64,000 nt of DNA from Jaminaea rosea (taxonomy: Eukaryota > Basidiomycota > Exobasidiomycetes > Microstromatales): contig NW_020289975.1 of the NCBI RefSeq assembly GCF_003144245.1, positions 2,437,496-2,501,495 on the forward strand, written 5' to 3'. The notes under the pieces were generated by a model. It saw only the letters and a list, made by a program, of their open reading frames with translations. It was not told the DNA's origin and made no database searches. Both the position numbers and the translations under genes were made by a program. Position 1 is the first letter of the stretch; each line of letters starts with the position of its first letter. Of the stretch, positions 43,978 to 57,844 are shown one piece after another.

Positions 43978-44634
43978 CTACGCAGCTGCTTGCTGCTGTT
44001 GCTGTTGAGCTTGGGCAGTCTTCTGCGAGCGATAAAGGGAGGAGGGCGAGCACTGTTAGGATTCACTGTGTGACAGGGCTCATGCATGCCCTTGCCTCTC
44101 CATCTCTCCCGAGCCCTCTTCTCTTGCCAACTCACCACTTGCAAAATCTCCCCAACCGTCCTCAAATTATCTTGCTTCCTCTCAATGGTCCCCTGAAGCT
44201 TGCCAAGGTTCTCCTCAACGAACGCAATCTTCCTCTTGTACATCTCGCTGGCCGCCTTTGCCGGCCGCTCGAGGTAGTAGCCTGTGCCTACATCGACGAG
44301 GACGCGGGATGGGTCGGTCAACTGGGCGGGGACGTAGAGCGATGAGGTGAGAGGGATGAGGCTAGTGGCTGAAGAGTCTGAAGACGCGGGAGGGAGATTG
44401 GCGATGGCTTCTATGCATGACTTGAAGCGCGCTTGTACGCTGCGAAGCTGACCGTAGGAGGCGGTGAGGTGCTCGAGCTCTTGGCTCAGTTGTTGGCGCA
44501 CTTCGAGCAGCTATGGCGTGGAGACGGTGGGAAGGTCAGACGAAAGCATGATCACAGTGAAGCTAAAGTGAACGCACCTCTGATGGCGAGAGTGTGGTAA
44601 CATCGATCTGCTGTCCTTGCTGTTGAGCGCTCAT
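43978..44634 (-). CDS. GIM5: Prefoldin subunit 5 (alpha-type)
   Basis: Three exons: 44634-44578, 44510-44136 and 44022-43978, with introns of 67 and 113 nt. They give 158 residues, normal for this family. Coiled-coil arms flank a beta-hairpin centre (LIPLTSSLYVPAQL, VLVDVGTGYYLE, a clear PFD5 signature). The last exon adds a Gln/Ala tail (KTAQAQQQQ). Prefoldin is the hexameric cytosolic chaperone that passes nascent actin and tubulin to CCT. Divergent from DPL1 across 220 bp. Confidence 0.93.
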
Positions 44635-44854
44635 TGTTGGTCGGTGAGGGCAGCGTGAATGCGAAGATTCCAAGAAGCGGGACGCTAGGCGGGAGCGCGA
44701 GTGGAGCAGTCGAATCGACGAGGCGGACAGAGGGGCAGGCAGTCCAAAGTCGATTGACTGACCGGCACGACGTGGGCCGGTCCAAAGCCACTTTACTCGA
44801 CTCCACTCCTTGACCACCAATCCTCGACGTCACTGACCCCTCCTCGTCTGCGTA

Positions 44855-46736
44855 ATGGCAGCTCAGTCGAAGCCAAACAAGGGAGCCAGTGCCGTGGCAG
44901 GCAGCAGTGGCAAGGCCAAGGGCAAGAAGGCAACAACTTCGCAGCCTGGCCTCGCGCAAATGGTCGTGGCTCAGGTCCTTACCCTTGACAATGGTGAGGG
45001 GCAGCGCAGCATACATTGGCGTCGATGTCCGTTTGCTGACGTCCCTCCCTTCCGCCTGGACGGTTGCAGCCAAGACAGTCGTTTTCTGGTACATTGTATA
45101 CCGGCTCTCCCTCCGAGCCTGGCGTCACCTCCGCATATACGGTGTGACAACGACCCTATACCAAGGCTACGTCGAGCTCTCACGGCGAATCCTCACCCTC
45201 CTCCTCAAAATACCTGCAGCAAAGCGCAGGGTCAACAAGGAGCTGGACGCAGCCACAAAGGATATCGAAGGGAAGCTCATCCCGCGCCCGACAGATTTGA
45301 ATGTCAATGAGCGGTTGCCGCCCTACGGCAAGGATAAAGGATGGATTCGCGCTGAGCTGCAGAAGCTCCATCGTCTTACTCCTTCGTCTACTACTGCGAG
45401 CAAGGAAGGTGCAGCCAACTCGGTCCATACAGACCAAGATGCTGGGAGTGCTGGCGAGATAGCACACGCAGAAGCTGCCTGGCGTAACGGCAAAGTCTCT
45501 GGCGCAGTCTACCACGGCGGGCAAGAGCTCAGTGACCTCATCGCCGAAGCCATCAAGCTCTTCCTTGTCTCCAATCCTCTCCACCCAGACCTCTTCTCAG
45601 GCGTACGCCGTATGGAAGCGGAGATCATCTCCATGTGTCTCCGCATGTATAATGCCCCCTCCTCCGCCTGCGGAACCACCACGAGCGGAGGGACAGAGTC
45701 CATTTTGATGGCCTGCAAAGCCTACCGTGATTGGGCGCGTAAAGAAAAGGGGATCACAGAACCCGAGCTCATCATTCCGGAATCAGCGCACGCCGCCTTC
45801 GACAAAGCCGGAGCCTACTTTGGCATCAAGGTGCACCACGTACCCGTCGACCGCCACTCGCGCAAGGTCATTGTGAGCTACGTAGCACGCGCCATCAATT
45901 CCAACACCATCGCGCTCGTCGGCTCGGCGCCCAATTTCCCCGACGGAGCGATAGACGATATCCCCTCTCTCGCCTCGCTGGCCAAGAGACACAAGATCGG
46001 CATGCACGTCGATGCCTGCTTGGGCTCCTTCCTTGTCCCATTCCTCGAGCGTGCCGGGCTACCCTCCGAGCCTTTCGACTTCCGCGTTCAAGGCGTCACC
46101 TCCATCAGCTGTGATACGCACAAGTACGGCTTCGCGTGCAAGGGCTCTTCAGTAGTCATGTACCGTGACCAAGCACTGCGCAGATGTCAGTACTACGTGC
46201 AGCCAGACTGGTCAGGCGGGGTGTATGCGTCCCCTACCATTGCAGGCTCAAGACCCGGAGCACTCATCGCGGGTACGTGGACGGCGATGATGTCCCTAGG
46301 GGAGGATGGCTACACCAAATCCTGCCATGAAATCGTGGGCGCGGCTCGTGCCATCGAGCAGGGGATCCGCGATGAGATCCCGGACTTGCAAGTGCTGGGC
46401 AAGCCTCTCGTCAGCGTAGTGGCCTTTGCTTCCTCCAACCCTTCGCGTCTGAGCATCTACGAGGTCGGGGACCTAATGTCGAAGCGTGGCTACCATCTCA
46501 ATGGACTGGCTACCGACCCACCTGCGGTGCATATCGCCTGTACGACGCTTACGGTTCCGATTGTGGAGGAACTGCTTCGGGATTTGAAGGAGTGTGTAGC
46601 AGAGGCGGGGAGAAGTAGTAAGGGACCGAAGGGGTCAATGGCACAACTGTATGGCTTGGGAAGTAGCTCGGCTGTTGGACCCGCGTTGGTTACGGAGTTG
46701 GCGACGAGGTTTATCGATACGTTGACGAAGATGTAA
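44855..46736 (+). CDS. DPL1: Sphingosine-1-phosphate lyase
   Basis: Two exons: 44855-44993 and 45070-46736, with a 76-nt intron. They give 601 residues. A Lys/Ala/Ser-rich lumenal end leads to a membrane span at about residues 48-66 (TVVFWYIVYRLSL), which is created by the splice. The PLP-dependent fold then shows the substrate-side GKVSGAVYHGG, GTTTSGGTESI, the cofactor Asp in VDACLG and the Schiff-base Lys in SCDTHKYGF. The enzyme splits phosphorylated sphingoid bases into a long-chain aldehyde and phosphoethanolamine at the ER, the exit step of sphingolipid catabolism. Length and motif order agree with yeast Dpl1 (589 residues). Confidence 0.95.
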
Positions 46737-46932
46737 ATGGGCGGGGCCAGGAAGGAGTACGGGTTGCGGACATTGCAGCGACGATTCTATTTGGTTCGTA
46801 TGAGCACGGTTTGCATTCTTTAATGACTACGACGTCGACGACGACCACAACGAGTCTTCGATTCCGATTGATTCTGCTCTGCATTGCTTGCTCTACTGGT
46901 ACTTGCTTTTCTTTTCGCCATACCATTCGCGC

Positions 46933-50129
<3,197 letters not shown>

Positions 50130-50499
50130 CTTTATAGTCTAAGAGGTAGCGATATGAAGGTGAAGAGGGGGGCAAACAGCTAGCGAAGGAGGAGGAGGGA
50201 TGATGTCGTCGCACCGACAAGGTGATGCTGCAGGCGGCTCTGAAGGAAGATAGCGATCGACGTCGGACGCTCTCGCCGGGCGCGGCCTCTCGGACGGAGA
50301 GAGCGCTCATGCCATGCCCGCCAGCCCACTCTGCGCACGGCTGTGGAGCAACGTCTTGCTTGACTCGGCCTCAACTCGCGGCAGAGGCGCCAAGACGAGA
50401 ATAGCATGAGGCGATGAAGAGCACTCGGTTGGCATTGATATTGTCGCAGCATCATCGTCAGAAACACACCAAGCTGCCTCACAGCCGCAGCCGTGATTG
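50130..50499. promoter_or_regulatory. Intergenic region upstream of ARG5,6
   Basis: A 370 bp stretch between the end of the questin-oxidase-like gene and the ARG5,6 start, both on the minus strand. I see no clear TGACTC-type general-control element and no coding potential. Confidence 0.4.
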
Positions 50500-52397
50500 T
50501 CACTGCCTCCCGTTGGCGGCGTCATCTGCCCACGTCTCATCAAAGCCAGGCCCATTGAAGTCCCCTGCGTGCGGCGCGATAAGGAGGCAAAGGGCCGTCA
50601 GCGATGCGCAAAGGAGCTTCTCATGGCAGTGAGTTGCCGCTGTACTCACAATGGAATCCACCATCATGTCTCCAACCCTGGCTGACCAGCAGCTGCCCAG
50701 CAGTACGCGCAAATGCACTACCATCAAGCTGCTCAAGCCCACGGAAGGCTCCACCATCCTTTGACTTCTTTACCGCCTCCTCCGCCTCAGGCTGAAGCTT
50801 GATATCCCCGGGTTGCGTCGACGAAAAGCTCGTAGCGAAGTGCATCTGAGCGCGCAAGGCCTTCATCGCATGCTCGTCGCCGTGGTTGACAGCCGCCTCC
50901 GCCACGTCGTACCAGGCGTTGCGCTCCTTCAGCGGGGCGAGGGGCTTGCCCTCTTTCCCATCCTCGAAGGTGATCTTCTTTCCCGGGTCCAAGGGATTGG
51001 CTGAGTGTCTGTTCAGGGTCTCGCTGATCTCAAAGGGGGCACGGCCTCGGGCAATCCACATTGCAAAGGTGATTCGCCAAGTCGCGTGCAGCAACTTGGA
51101 TCGCGCCCACGGCTCGAGCAGAGGTAGGAGTGACGGGAGGAAGAGTGTAGCGTTGTGCGAGTGCATGAGGAAAAAGTCGTGCCTCACATCCTTGCCCGGT
51201 CTGCTCGTCGCTCCCAATAGGAGGGTGTTGAGCCAGGCAAGCTCCTCGTACTTCTCTGCCCAGCCTCCTCGTCCGGTCACGGGGTCTGGGTCAGCCACGT
51301 CTGCCTCGGTGACGTGCCAGCGGGACATGTGCGACTCGAGGATCGCAGGGCCGTCGCCTGAGAGTAGGGCATCGAATTTGTCCTTCATGTCGTGTCGAAC
51401 GAGTTGGCCGGGGGCGATGCGGGCATCGGCGTGGGCGAGGGTGCAGATGGAGAATACGGATAGGCCTGAGCGTGGTTGGGAGGCCGTGGCTCCGTCTGAG
51501 GCGCGGAGCATGTCGATATTTTCCTGACCTTCGATAGACGTGGACGAAGTGCCGTTGCTGTTCTTGGAGTCGGTATTGAGCTTCGCCATGCGAGCTGCGG
51601 TCGAGTTCTCAGACGAGCTCTCGCTGACGCCAATTTCATCATGCCAGCCTGTAGGAAAGAGCTTGTGGAAGCGCGGGCCGGTGCTCATAGCCATGGCCAG
51701 ACCTTCAGCCATGACGCCAGGGACTACCAAGATGGTCATGCAAGTCAGTGCCAGCTCTGCTACGGGCCTCACTCAATTACTCACGACTGAACTCTGCGCC
51801 GTAGCCGCAGTGAATGAGTGGATGGATCGCCCCGCCCACAAAGCGGCCCAGGAGCTGATTTCCGCCCCTGTTGGCCTCCTCGCTCAACACGTATCGCTGC
51901 AGCGTCTCCCCCATTCCTAGCTCTCTCGTCTCGTGATCAAAGAACTCCAGGTAAGGCCAATAATGATTCCTATCTCCGACATGCTTGGTCCAATTCTCCT
52001 TTGTGATTCTCTCTATACCTCCTTGGCCGGGGGTGGGCTTCTTGTTCAGCTTCCAATCGTCGCTCAAGCTCTCCTTTGCGTGCTCGAAGATGGCAGGATA
52101 CTCGGCGGGGCGAGCGCCTAGCTGATGGGCGGCGAGGATATGGTGTGCGAAGTGGTTGTGGAAGTTGGACTCGTTGAAGAAGCAATGGTATTTTTCATGG
52201 TTGAGGTCGAGGAGTCTGGCGGGTAGATGACGGATAAGAGGGCCGTTCGTGAGTAGATGAAGCAGTTTGTGGCACGGCATCACGGCTACTCACTTGCCTG
52301 CCTCTCGTGCTGAGGCGATGTCAAAAGGCGGGAAGGCGTGGCCCAGGCGCGATGGTGCTGGTACGCCTACGCGCAGTAGCTTGAAAGGCGATGTCAT
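50500..52397 (-). CDS. Questin-oxidase-like protein (AflY/DUF4243 family)
   Basis: Four exons: 52397-52294, 52215-51785, 51723-50650 and 50564-50500, with introns of 78, 61 and 85 nt. They give 557 residues. Family hallmarks are the His-rich segment NFHNHFAHHILAAHQLGA, GAIHPLIHCGYGAEF, VMAEGLAMAM and the end WRHDGGFHW followed by NGPGFDETW. That last part comes from the small fourth exon; without it the frame stops in unconserved sequence at 50621. Characterised relatives perform Baeyer-Villiger ring cleavage of anthraquinones in polyketide pathways (questin oxidase, AflY), but many fungi carry family members outside clusters. No polyketide synthase lies in this window, so its substrate is open. 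Confidence 0.82.
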
Positions 52398-52637
52398 GAT
52401 GGCTCGAGAGAGCAGAAGGCGACCACGAGCTCAACAAGGCCGAAGATATATATCGTCGTAGCTGCGACTTAGCAATCCGGAGGTGGTCAGACCACTGCTC
52501 CTTAGCGCCGACGTCTACGGGACTGAGCCTCCACTTGGGCGGACCCTGCAGATGCGGGAGCGGAAAAGCGACGCCAACTTTGCCCTAACTTCTCGCCATC
52601 CTCGCCACCACCACCAAAACCTTTCGCTCCTCCCACA

Positions 52638-53180
52638 ATGACAACCGACTCTTCCAGCAGCACCGGAGTACCGTCGGATTTCCCTTCCACCCTCAGCCTC
52701 CTCTTCTCCCGCCCTAGCTCCTCAATCCCGCTGCTTCCACGCCAGCCCTTCGACGGGTCACTCACTTCTCTCATTCACAAGGAAGCCACGAGTGCATCCT
52801 GGTCCCCAGCCCTCGAGGCCAGCGTCCACCTCCTGAATGACGATCTCGACTCGGCCCACGACATTGTAACAGATCTCGAGCATGTTCCCATTTGCGCGCT
52901 GCCGCACGGCGTGCTTCATCGCCGGCAGGGCGAGTGGTGGAACTCGCAGTATTGGGCGAGCCAGTTCCCTTCAGCAGGCAGAAACGCCTGGGTGAAGGAG
53001 ACGTACGGCGAGCGTGGGGCAAAAGGGTTTTTTGACGACGTGAAGAAGGTCGCAAACGGGAGCAAGGGCGGAAGCTCGGCTTGTGGTGCAAAGAACGCGT
53101 TGGACGGGGTGAAGGAGCAACAGGAAAAGGAGTTGAAAGGATTGGTTGTGTGGATGTGGGAGCAGGACGGGCGCAAGTGA
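52638..53180 (+). CDS. Small uncharacterised fungal protein
   Basis: A single exon of 180 residues. The core shows LLNDDLDSAHDIVTDLE, then LPHGVLHRRQGEWWNSQYWASQF, a pattern (DDL..AH....HG..HRR.G...N..YW) I associate with a widespread, functionally unassigned fungal family. The histidines and acidic residues are suggestive of metal binding but nothing more can be said. It is divergent from the questin-oxidase-like gene (240 bp) and convergent with the lipoxygenase. Confidence 0.65.
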   Translation: MTTDSSSSTGVPSDFPSTLSLLFSRPSSSIPLLPRQPFDGSLTSLIHKEATSASWSPALEASVHLLNDDLDSAHDIVTDLEHVPICALPHGVLHRRQGEWWNSQYWASQFPSAGRNAWVKETYGERGAKGFFDDVKKVANGSKGGSSACGAKNALDGVKEQQEKELKGLVVWMWEQDGRK

Positions 53181-53291
53181 TGACAAAGATAGCATAAGAG
53201 GAGGCGCCTGGGAGTGGTGACATAAGATGGAGACAACAAGAGACCAAATTGGGTATCAACGGCATGCAACTGCCACGCTGCCGTCGCTTTC

Positions 53292-55483
53292 TCAAATGGC
53301 CGCGTAACCAGGCATGCTCTGCGGATCAAGCAGCGTCCACGCGAAGGGTAAGCCCTCGCACTTCCCGTTGTCGTCCAACTTCCTGGCCTGCACCATCCGG
53401 CTTCTCTTCAGCATTGCAGCACGATAGGCAGCCTCCGCCTTGACAAACCCCTCAGCACGGCAGACGTGCTTGGTCAGCGGAGCGAACAAGTGCACCAAAT
53501 CCGCGTCTGTCCCCTTGTATCCAGGTCGATTGAAGGCGCACATCAGCCTCACCTGCTCGCACGCCTTCTCTGTGCTAGGCAGCCACTTGAGCAAGTCGTC
53601 CATCGAGGCAGGGCCATCCTTGACCTTCGCCTCCGGCGTAGCTGGGATGGGCCAGTAGAAAGCACCCGGATGCCAAGGCAACACGCCATGGCCCTGGGAA
53701 GGCCCGCTCCCATTCATCACGTTGTGCTTGATGGCCGACAAGAAGACGACCTGGCAGAGGAACTGCACTACCAAGTCCACTGTATTCAGCGATCTGGGAA
53801 AGTCGGGATGGACTTTCTTGCCCTCCTGCTGCGTGTTGGCCGTTTCGTTGAGCTCTTGTACGAATGTCTGCAATTCTTCGTCTCCGCAAACGGCCGTATC
53901 CGTTGGATATAAAGAGTGTACGAAGGCGTCGACCACCTGAATGATCTCGTGGTATAGGGCTGCCGTGTCCTCGAAGTAGGGGAAGAGTGGCAGCTGACCC
54001 CCGGCGCGCGGTGAACCAACTCCCCCGTCGCCCTTGTCGTTGGCCTCTTCTTCCACCTCATCACCATCGCCGATGTCGGAGGGTAGAGGCACAACAAGAC
54101 CACGCTGCTCGAGATCGTAGTAGTGTCGACTGCTCAAAAAACGTGCGCCTCCGCCTCCCTCTTCGAGCTTCTCGCGCTTCCACAGATCAGAAGCGAAGCG
54201 GGCTGCGGTGCCTGAAGCGAAGGGGAAGATGGAGTCGATTGGTCCGCCAGGGGGAAAAAGGCTGATGCGATTCGCGGTCAAGGGACCAAGGTGAGCAATG
54301 GAGCACACTACGATCAGCTTCGACCTCGTCGTACTCACAACTCGTTGAAAGCCGGTCGGATCCCAAACGCCTTCCTGCACGTTCTCACAAGGAACGCAAA
54401 GACGGGATGATGCACTGAAAAGGACCTGATCGCCTTCGCCAGCACCAAGTCGAGGATCTCGTGCGTTGCAACTAGATGGTAGATCTGGCTCCACCAGAGG
54501 TCGTTCTGATTGAAGACGAGCTTCGCGAGCTGCCACTGCGCCTTCTGATCCAAGGGAGTGTACAACACGGGCGCAGCGGATCCGCTGGGGCCGATGGCGT
54601 GAGTACGAATAGCGAGGGGGAGAAACGCCTTTGTGGCTGGGTGGACAAAGAAGTAGGCATCCGTTGCTGCAGTGTACTGGCCCTGTTGTTCATCTAGTCG
54701 CTCCTTGGTCAGGAATCGATAGTCCACGTAGTACAGCAGGCTGGCACGTAGGAGCTCGAGCAGTGAAGACGCTTCACCGTCCGTGAGCTGGTAAACCGTG
54801 GCGTCCTCAACGGTGAAAGGTAGCACCGCGTCGTGTGTCGCAAAGTCACCTCCTGAAGGGGCAGAGAGGCGGCGAAGTGTGTATGGCTGTAGGCTCAAGC
54901 GTTCGAGCGCGAAGCATTCGTCCTCGCCACCCTTCTCCACTAGGCCTTCGTACGGGCCGCGCTTTGACAATCTCACATTCTCGAATTTGCCCACACCAGT
55001 GTACAGCTTGCGTCCGTAGTCTGCCAGCGATTTGAACCCACCTTCTGCATGAATGGTATCGACAGCGTGCTGCTGAGCGCGAGTGCACTTTGCGAGCCAG
55101 GGTCGGATCTCATCGGCAAGAGCGAGTGTGTGACTGGCTACGGTTAGACTTCCGAGGGGCCCGGAGGGAAAGGGGGCTCCTCCTCCTCCTCCTCTTTCTT
55201 TGCTCATCCCATCAGCACTACTCGCAATCACGTCCGGCCCGAGCGTGAAAAGCTTGCGCTTGACCGCAACAGCGAGGCGACGCGCTAAGGCGCTTGCACC
55301 CCCTGGCGAGGCGGGCGCGCTACCAGGTGAGCGGGTGCGTGCCTCGTTTGGGATCGAGTAATGCGTGACACCGTCCAGATTAGTTGGGATGAATGCGGCG
55401 AGCTTGGAGCTGAGGATGTAGAGCAGGTCGGCTCGCATAAGGGAAGAGATAGAGTGCGACTTTGCTTGTGGTTGGGAAGACAT
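53292..55483 (-). CDS. Lipoxygenase
   Basis: Two exons: 55483-54339 and 54261-53292, with a 77-nt intron. They give 704 residues. All iron ligands of the family are in place: H336 and H341 (YHLVATH, the H-x4-H pair), H561 and N565 (IKHNVMN, H-x3-N), and the C-terminal I704 (PGYAAI). The helix after the first pair reads IRSFSVHHPVFAFL, equivalent to the LSxxHP segment of plant and animal enzymes. Lipoxygenases insert O2 into polyunsaturated fatty acids to give hydroperoxides. No signal peptide is visible at the chosen start, unlike the secreted Mn-lipoxygenases of ascomycetes. The frame is open to another ATG at 55573, but the extra 30 residues look like untranslated sequence. Regiospecificity cannot be read. 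Confidence 0.85.
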
Positions 55484-55910
55484 GATGTAGCATGTCTTGG
55501 GTGTGGCGGCTGGTGGTAGCGTGGGCGGCCCTCGAAGAGGTATGGTTGGAGGGGTCAAGATGGCAATGTGCATGCTGCAGCGACGACCTCACTTGTCTCG
55601 ACCGTCTTCAGCTCCTCGCAAAGCCATCTCACTTTCGATCACTAGCCGCCTTCTTGCCGTTCCGCAGGAACAGACAAGGGCGCCGAGGGGTCATAACCAC
55701 CTGACCCTAAATGAGCGGCTCAAGGGTCCGGATGGTAGCGGCTCATGCCCGGCCCGCCGGTCACGGTCACGGCTATGGTCATGGGAACGGCTTGCAATTT
55801 GAGCTACGGTCGTGTGGAGCTATTGATACAAGATTGGGCGAGCCGTTATGCGGCACTCCTCAACGGTCGACCGTGAGACACATCATCAGGCCCTCTCTGC
55901 CTGTCCATAC
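55484..55910. promoter_or_regulatory. Intergenic region upstream of the lipoxygenase
   Basis: A 427 bp stretch between the lipoxygenase start and the 3' end of RMD5, both on the minus strand. It contains a short GGTCAC direct repeat near 55760. No gene is seen. Confidence 0.4.
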
Positions 55911-57584
55911 TCAGAAATACAACCTCATGCTGCTCGCCACAGTACTCTCCGAAGGGCAGTATATACACTTGACCTTACCGCCATGTGTGCGACTCCCCAA
56001 GCGCGCAAGCGACTCTGCGCACACGACGTGGCCACAGGACATCATCATCGGTGGGTTCTCTTCTGTTGCTTGCTCCTTGGAGACGGGGCAGGTGAAGGTT
56101 GAGTGGAAGCGCAGATGGGAGGGGAGAGGGATGTCGATCTGCGGTTGAGCGGAGAGGTTGAGATGTCAGCCTTTTGCGGGGAACAGAAGAGTAGCAAGGC
56201 GCGATGAGTTGGGACGTACCGGCAGCTCATTTGCTTGACTCCACTCATTGCCTCTCTGCTTCATGACCTGTCGAACTTTCATGATCTTCATGAGGGCTCC
56301 ACCTGTGCCCACTTCCACCGCCGTCTTGAGGGGCGCTTCTCTAGCCAGCTTGTTGATAGCGCAGAAGTCGACCTGGAACAGCGGGACGAGATAAGGCGCG
56401 TGCACTTGAATGGGGTCGAGGAAGTGGTGGTAGTTGGGCGGGACGAGATCGCGCAGGTGGGCAAGGTGGGTAATGTGCGAGGCTGAAGAGAGGAGCGACA
56501 GAGGCGGCAGATGAGAGCTGTGAGCCTCTCGAATAGCAGCTGCAGTAATATTGCCGCCATTTCCGCAGCACTCACCAGCATCCGCGTCAGGATCATCGCG
56601 AAAGATGTACGGCAGGAAGAGCGCAAAGGAGAAGAGGGCCTGAATCTCTGCGAGGTGATCCCCCACGTGAGAGCGCATATGCGTTCTGCCGTATTGGATC
56701 GCCCCCTCGACTGGACTCATCGACGAAGGTGTCGCATAGCCTGACGAGGACGAGGGAACGTTTTCGCCATCCGGATCCAATGCCATAGCTGTGCCATTGC
56801 CTGCTGATGCCGGTGCCGTGCTGGGCGAGGCCTGGCCGGTGGCAAGGCGAATGAACTGCGAGCGATGCAGAGCGAATTCGAATGTCGAGGAACGCCGTGA
56901 GAGGAAAGCACGGTTGGACTCTGCCCATGCGATGGCAGGTTGGAGGTTGCCAGCCTCTATTGCTTGGGAGATGGAGTCGAGTTGTCGGTACACGTCTGAA
57001 GGGGGAAGGGATTGTGAGGATTCCTGATGATGAAGTCGAGGGATCAGCATGAAGAGATCTGAGCATTGTTCATCCTATCGCTTGCTCACCTTTGCCAACT
57101 CTCCCGCTGCCTGCCACTCGCCCATCCTGAGCATATGATCAAGTACTACAGCTTCGAGGGCCTCTTGCGCCTGAGCCCCCATGAACAGCGCTGGGTCCGC
57201 GATACCATCTACTGGTGTAGGGAACTTCTTGTCGTATGCCTTACCTAGCTTGGACAGCGCATTGTACACATCCTTCTGTCGATCGGCAATTGCCTTTTGC
57301 GACTTGGCGATAAGTGCTTTGGTCTCGGCCGCGACGACTGGAGCGGATGGAGGGGACTGATCTGAGGCGATGGTTGATCGCATGGTCTCGAGCGAAGAGA
57401 GGAGTGAATCGAGTGATTCTGAGACTGCTGCTGTTGACGAACTACCAGACGGTGATGCTGCTTTTGCTTTTGAAGACTTCTTTGCGGACGAGGACGCAGA
57501 GGATGAGGAGGAGCTCGAACCGCTGGCATATAGCGTAGGTACCTTTGCCGCAACTCGCTCCACCTCTTTGCTAATGGCGTCCAT
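55911..57584 (-). CDS. RMD5: GID/CTLH E3 ubiquitin ligase RING subunit Rmd5 (Gid2)
   Basis: Three exons: 57584-57090, 57023-56220 and 56138-55911, with introns of 66 and 81 nt. They give 508 residues. The start [11 protein letters not shown] aligns with RMND5 proteins; another in-frame ATG at 57614 adds ten residues. The order is a helical N-terminus ([12 protein letters not shown]), a CTLH/CRA region ([33 protein letters not shown]), a CRA block, then NELP joined to IDIPLP and a degenerate RING ([28 protein letters not shown]). The RING sits on the last 228-nt exon. Rmd5 works with Fyv10/Gid9 to ubiquitinate gluconeogenic enzymes when glucose returns. Confidence 0.9.
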
Positions 57585-57844
57585 GCTGGGCGCGAAGGTG
57601 GTGACGAAGAACAAGCAGTGAAGCAGTGGCGCCTCGCAGTTAGTCTAGCTTGTCAATGACAACCTTCTCTGGCTATGGCGGTGAGGATGCGAGATTGGAG
57701 TCGGATGTCAAGTCGTGGCTGACCAGCCTTCACGTCGGCGGCGCATCTCAGCCCTGACTGGGCTGCCCCCGTTGCTTGCGCTCAGGCCACGCACTTTTCT
57801 TGTCCAACAGCCTCAACTCTCGTTTCTCCTCTTCATTCGCTGCC

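Noticed and set aside
50621-50649. Questin-oxidase-like gene ending at 50621 without a fourth exon
   Set aside because: A strong donor at 50649 and an acceptor before 50564 add the conserved W-x-FNGPGFDETW ending in the right phase.
54340-54536. Exon 2 of the lipoxygenase extended upstream, giving a separate start near 54536
   Set aside because: That stretch overlaps the conserved iron-binding exon in another frame; splicing 54339 to 54261 keeps the fold and phase.
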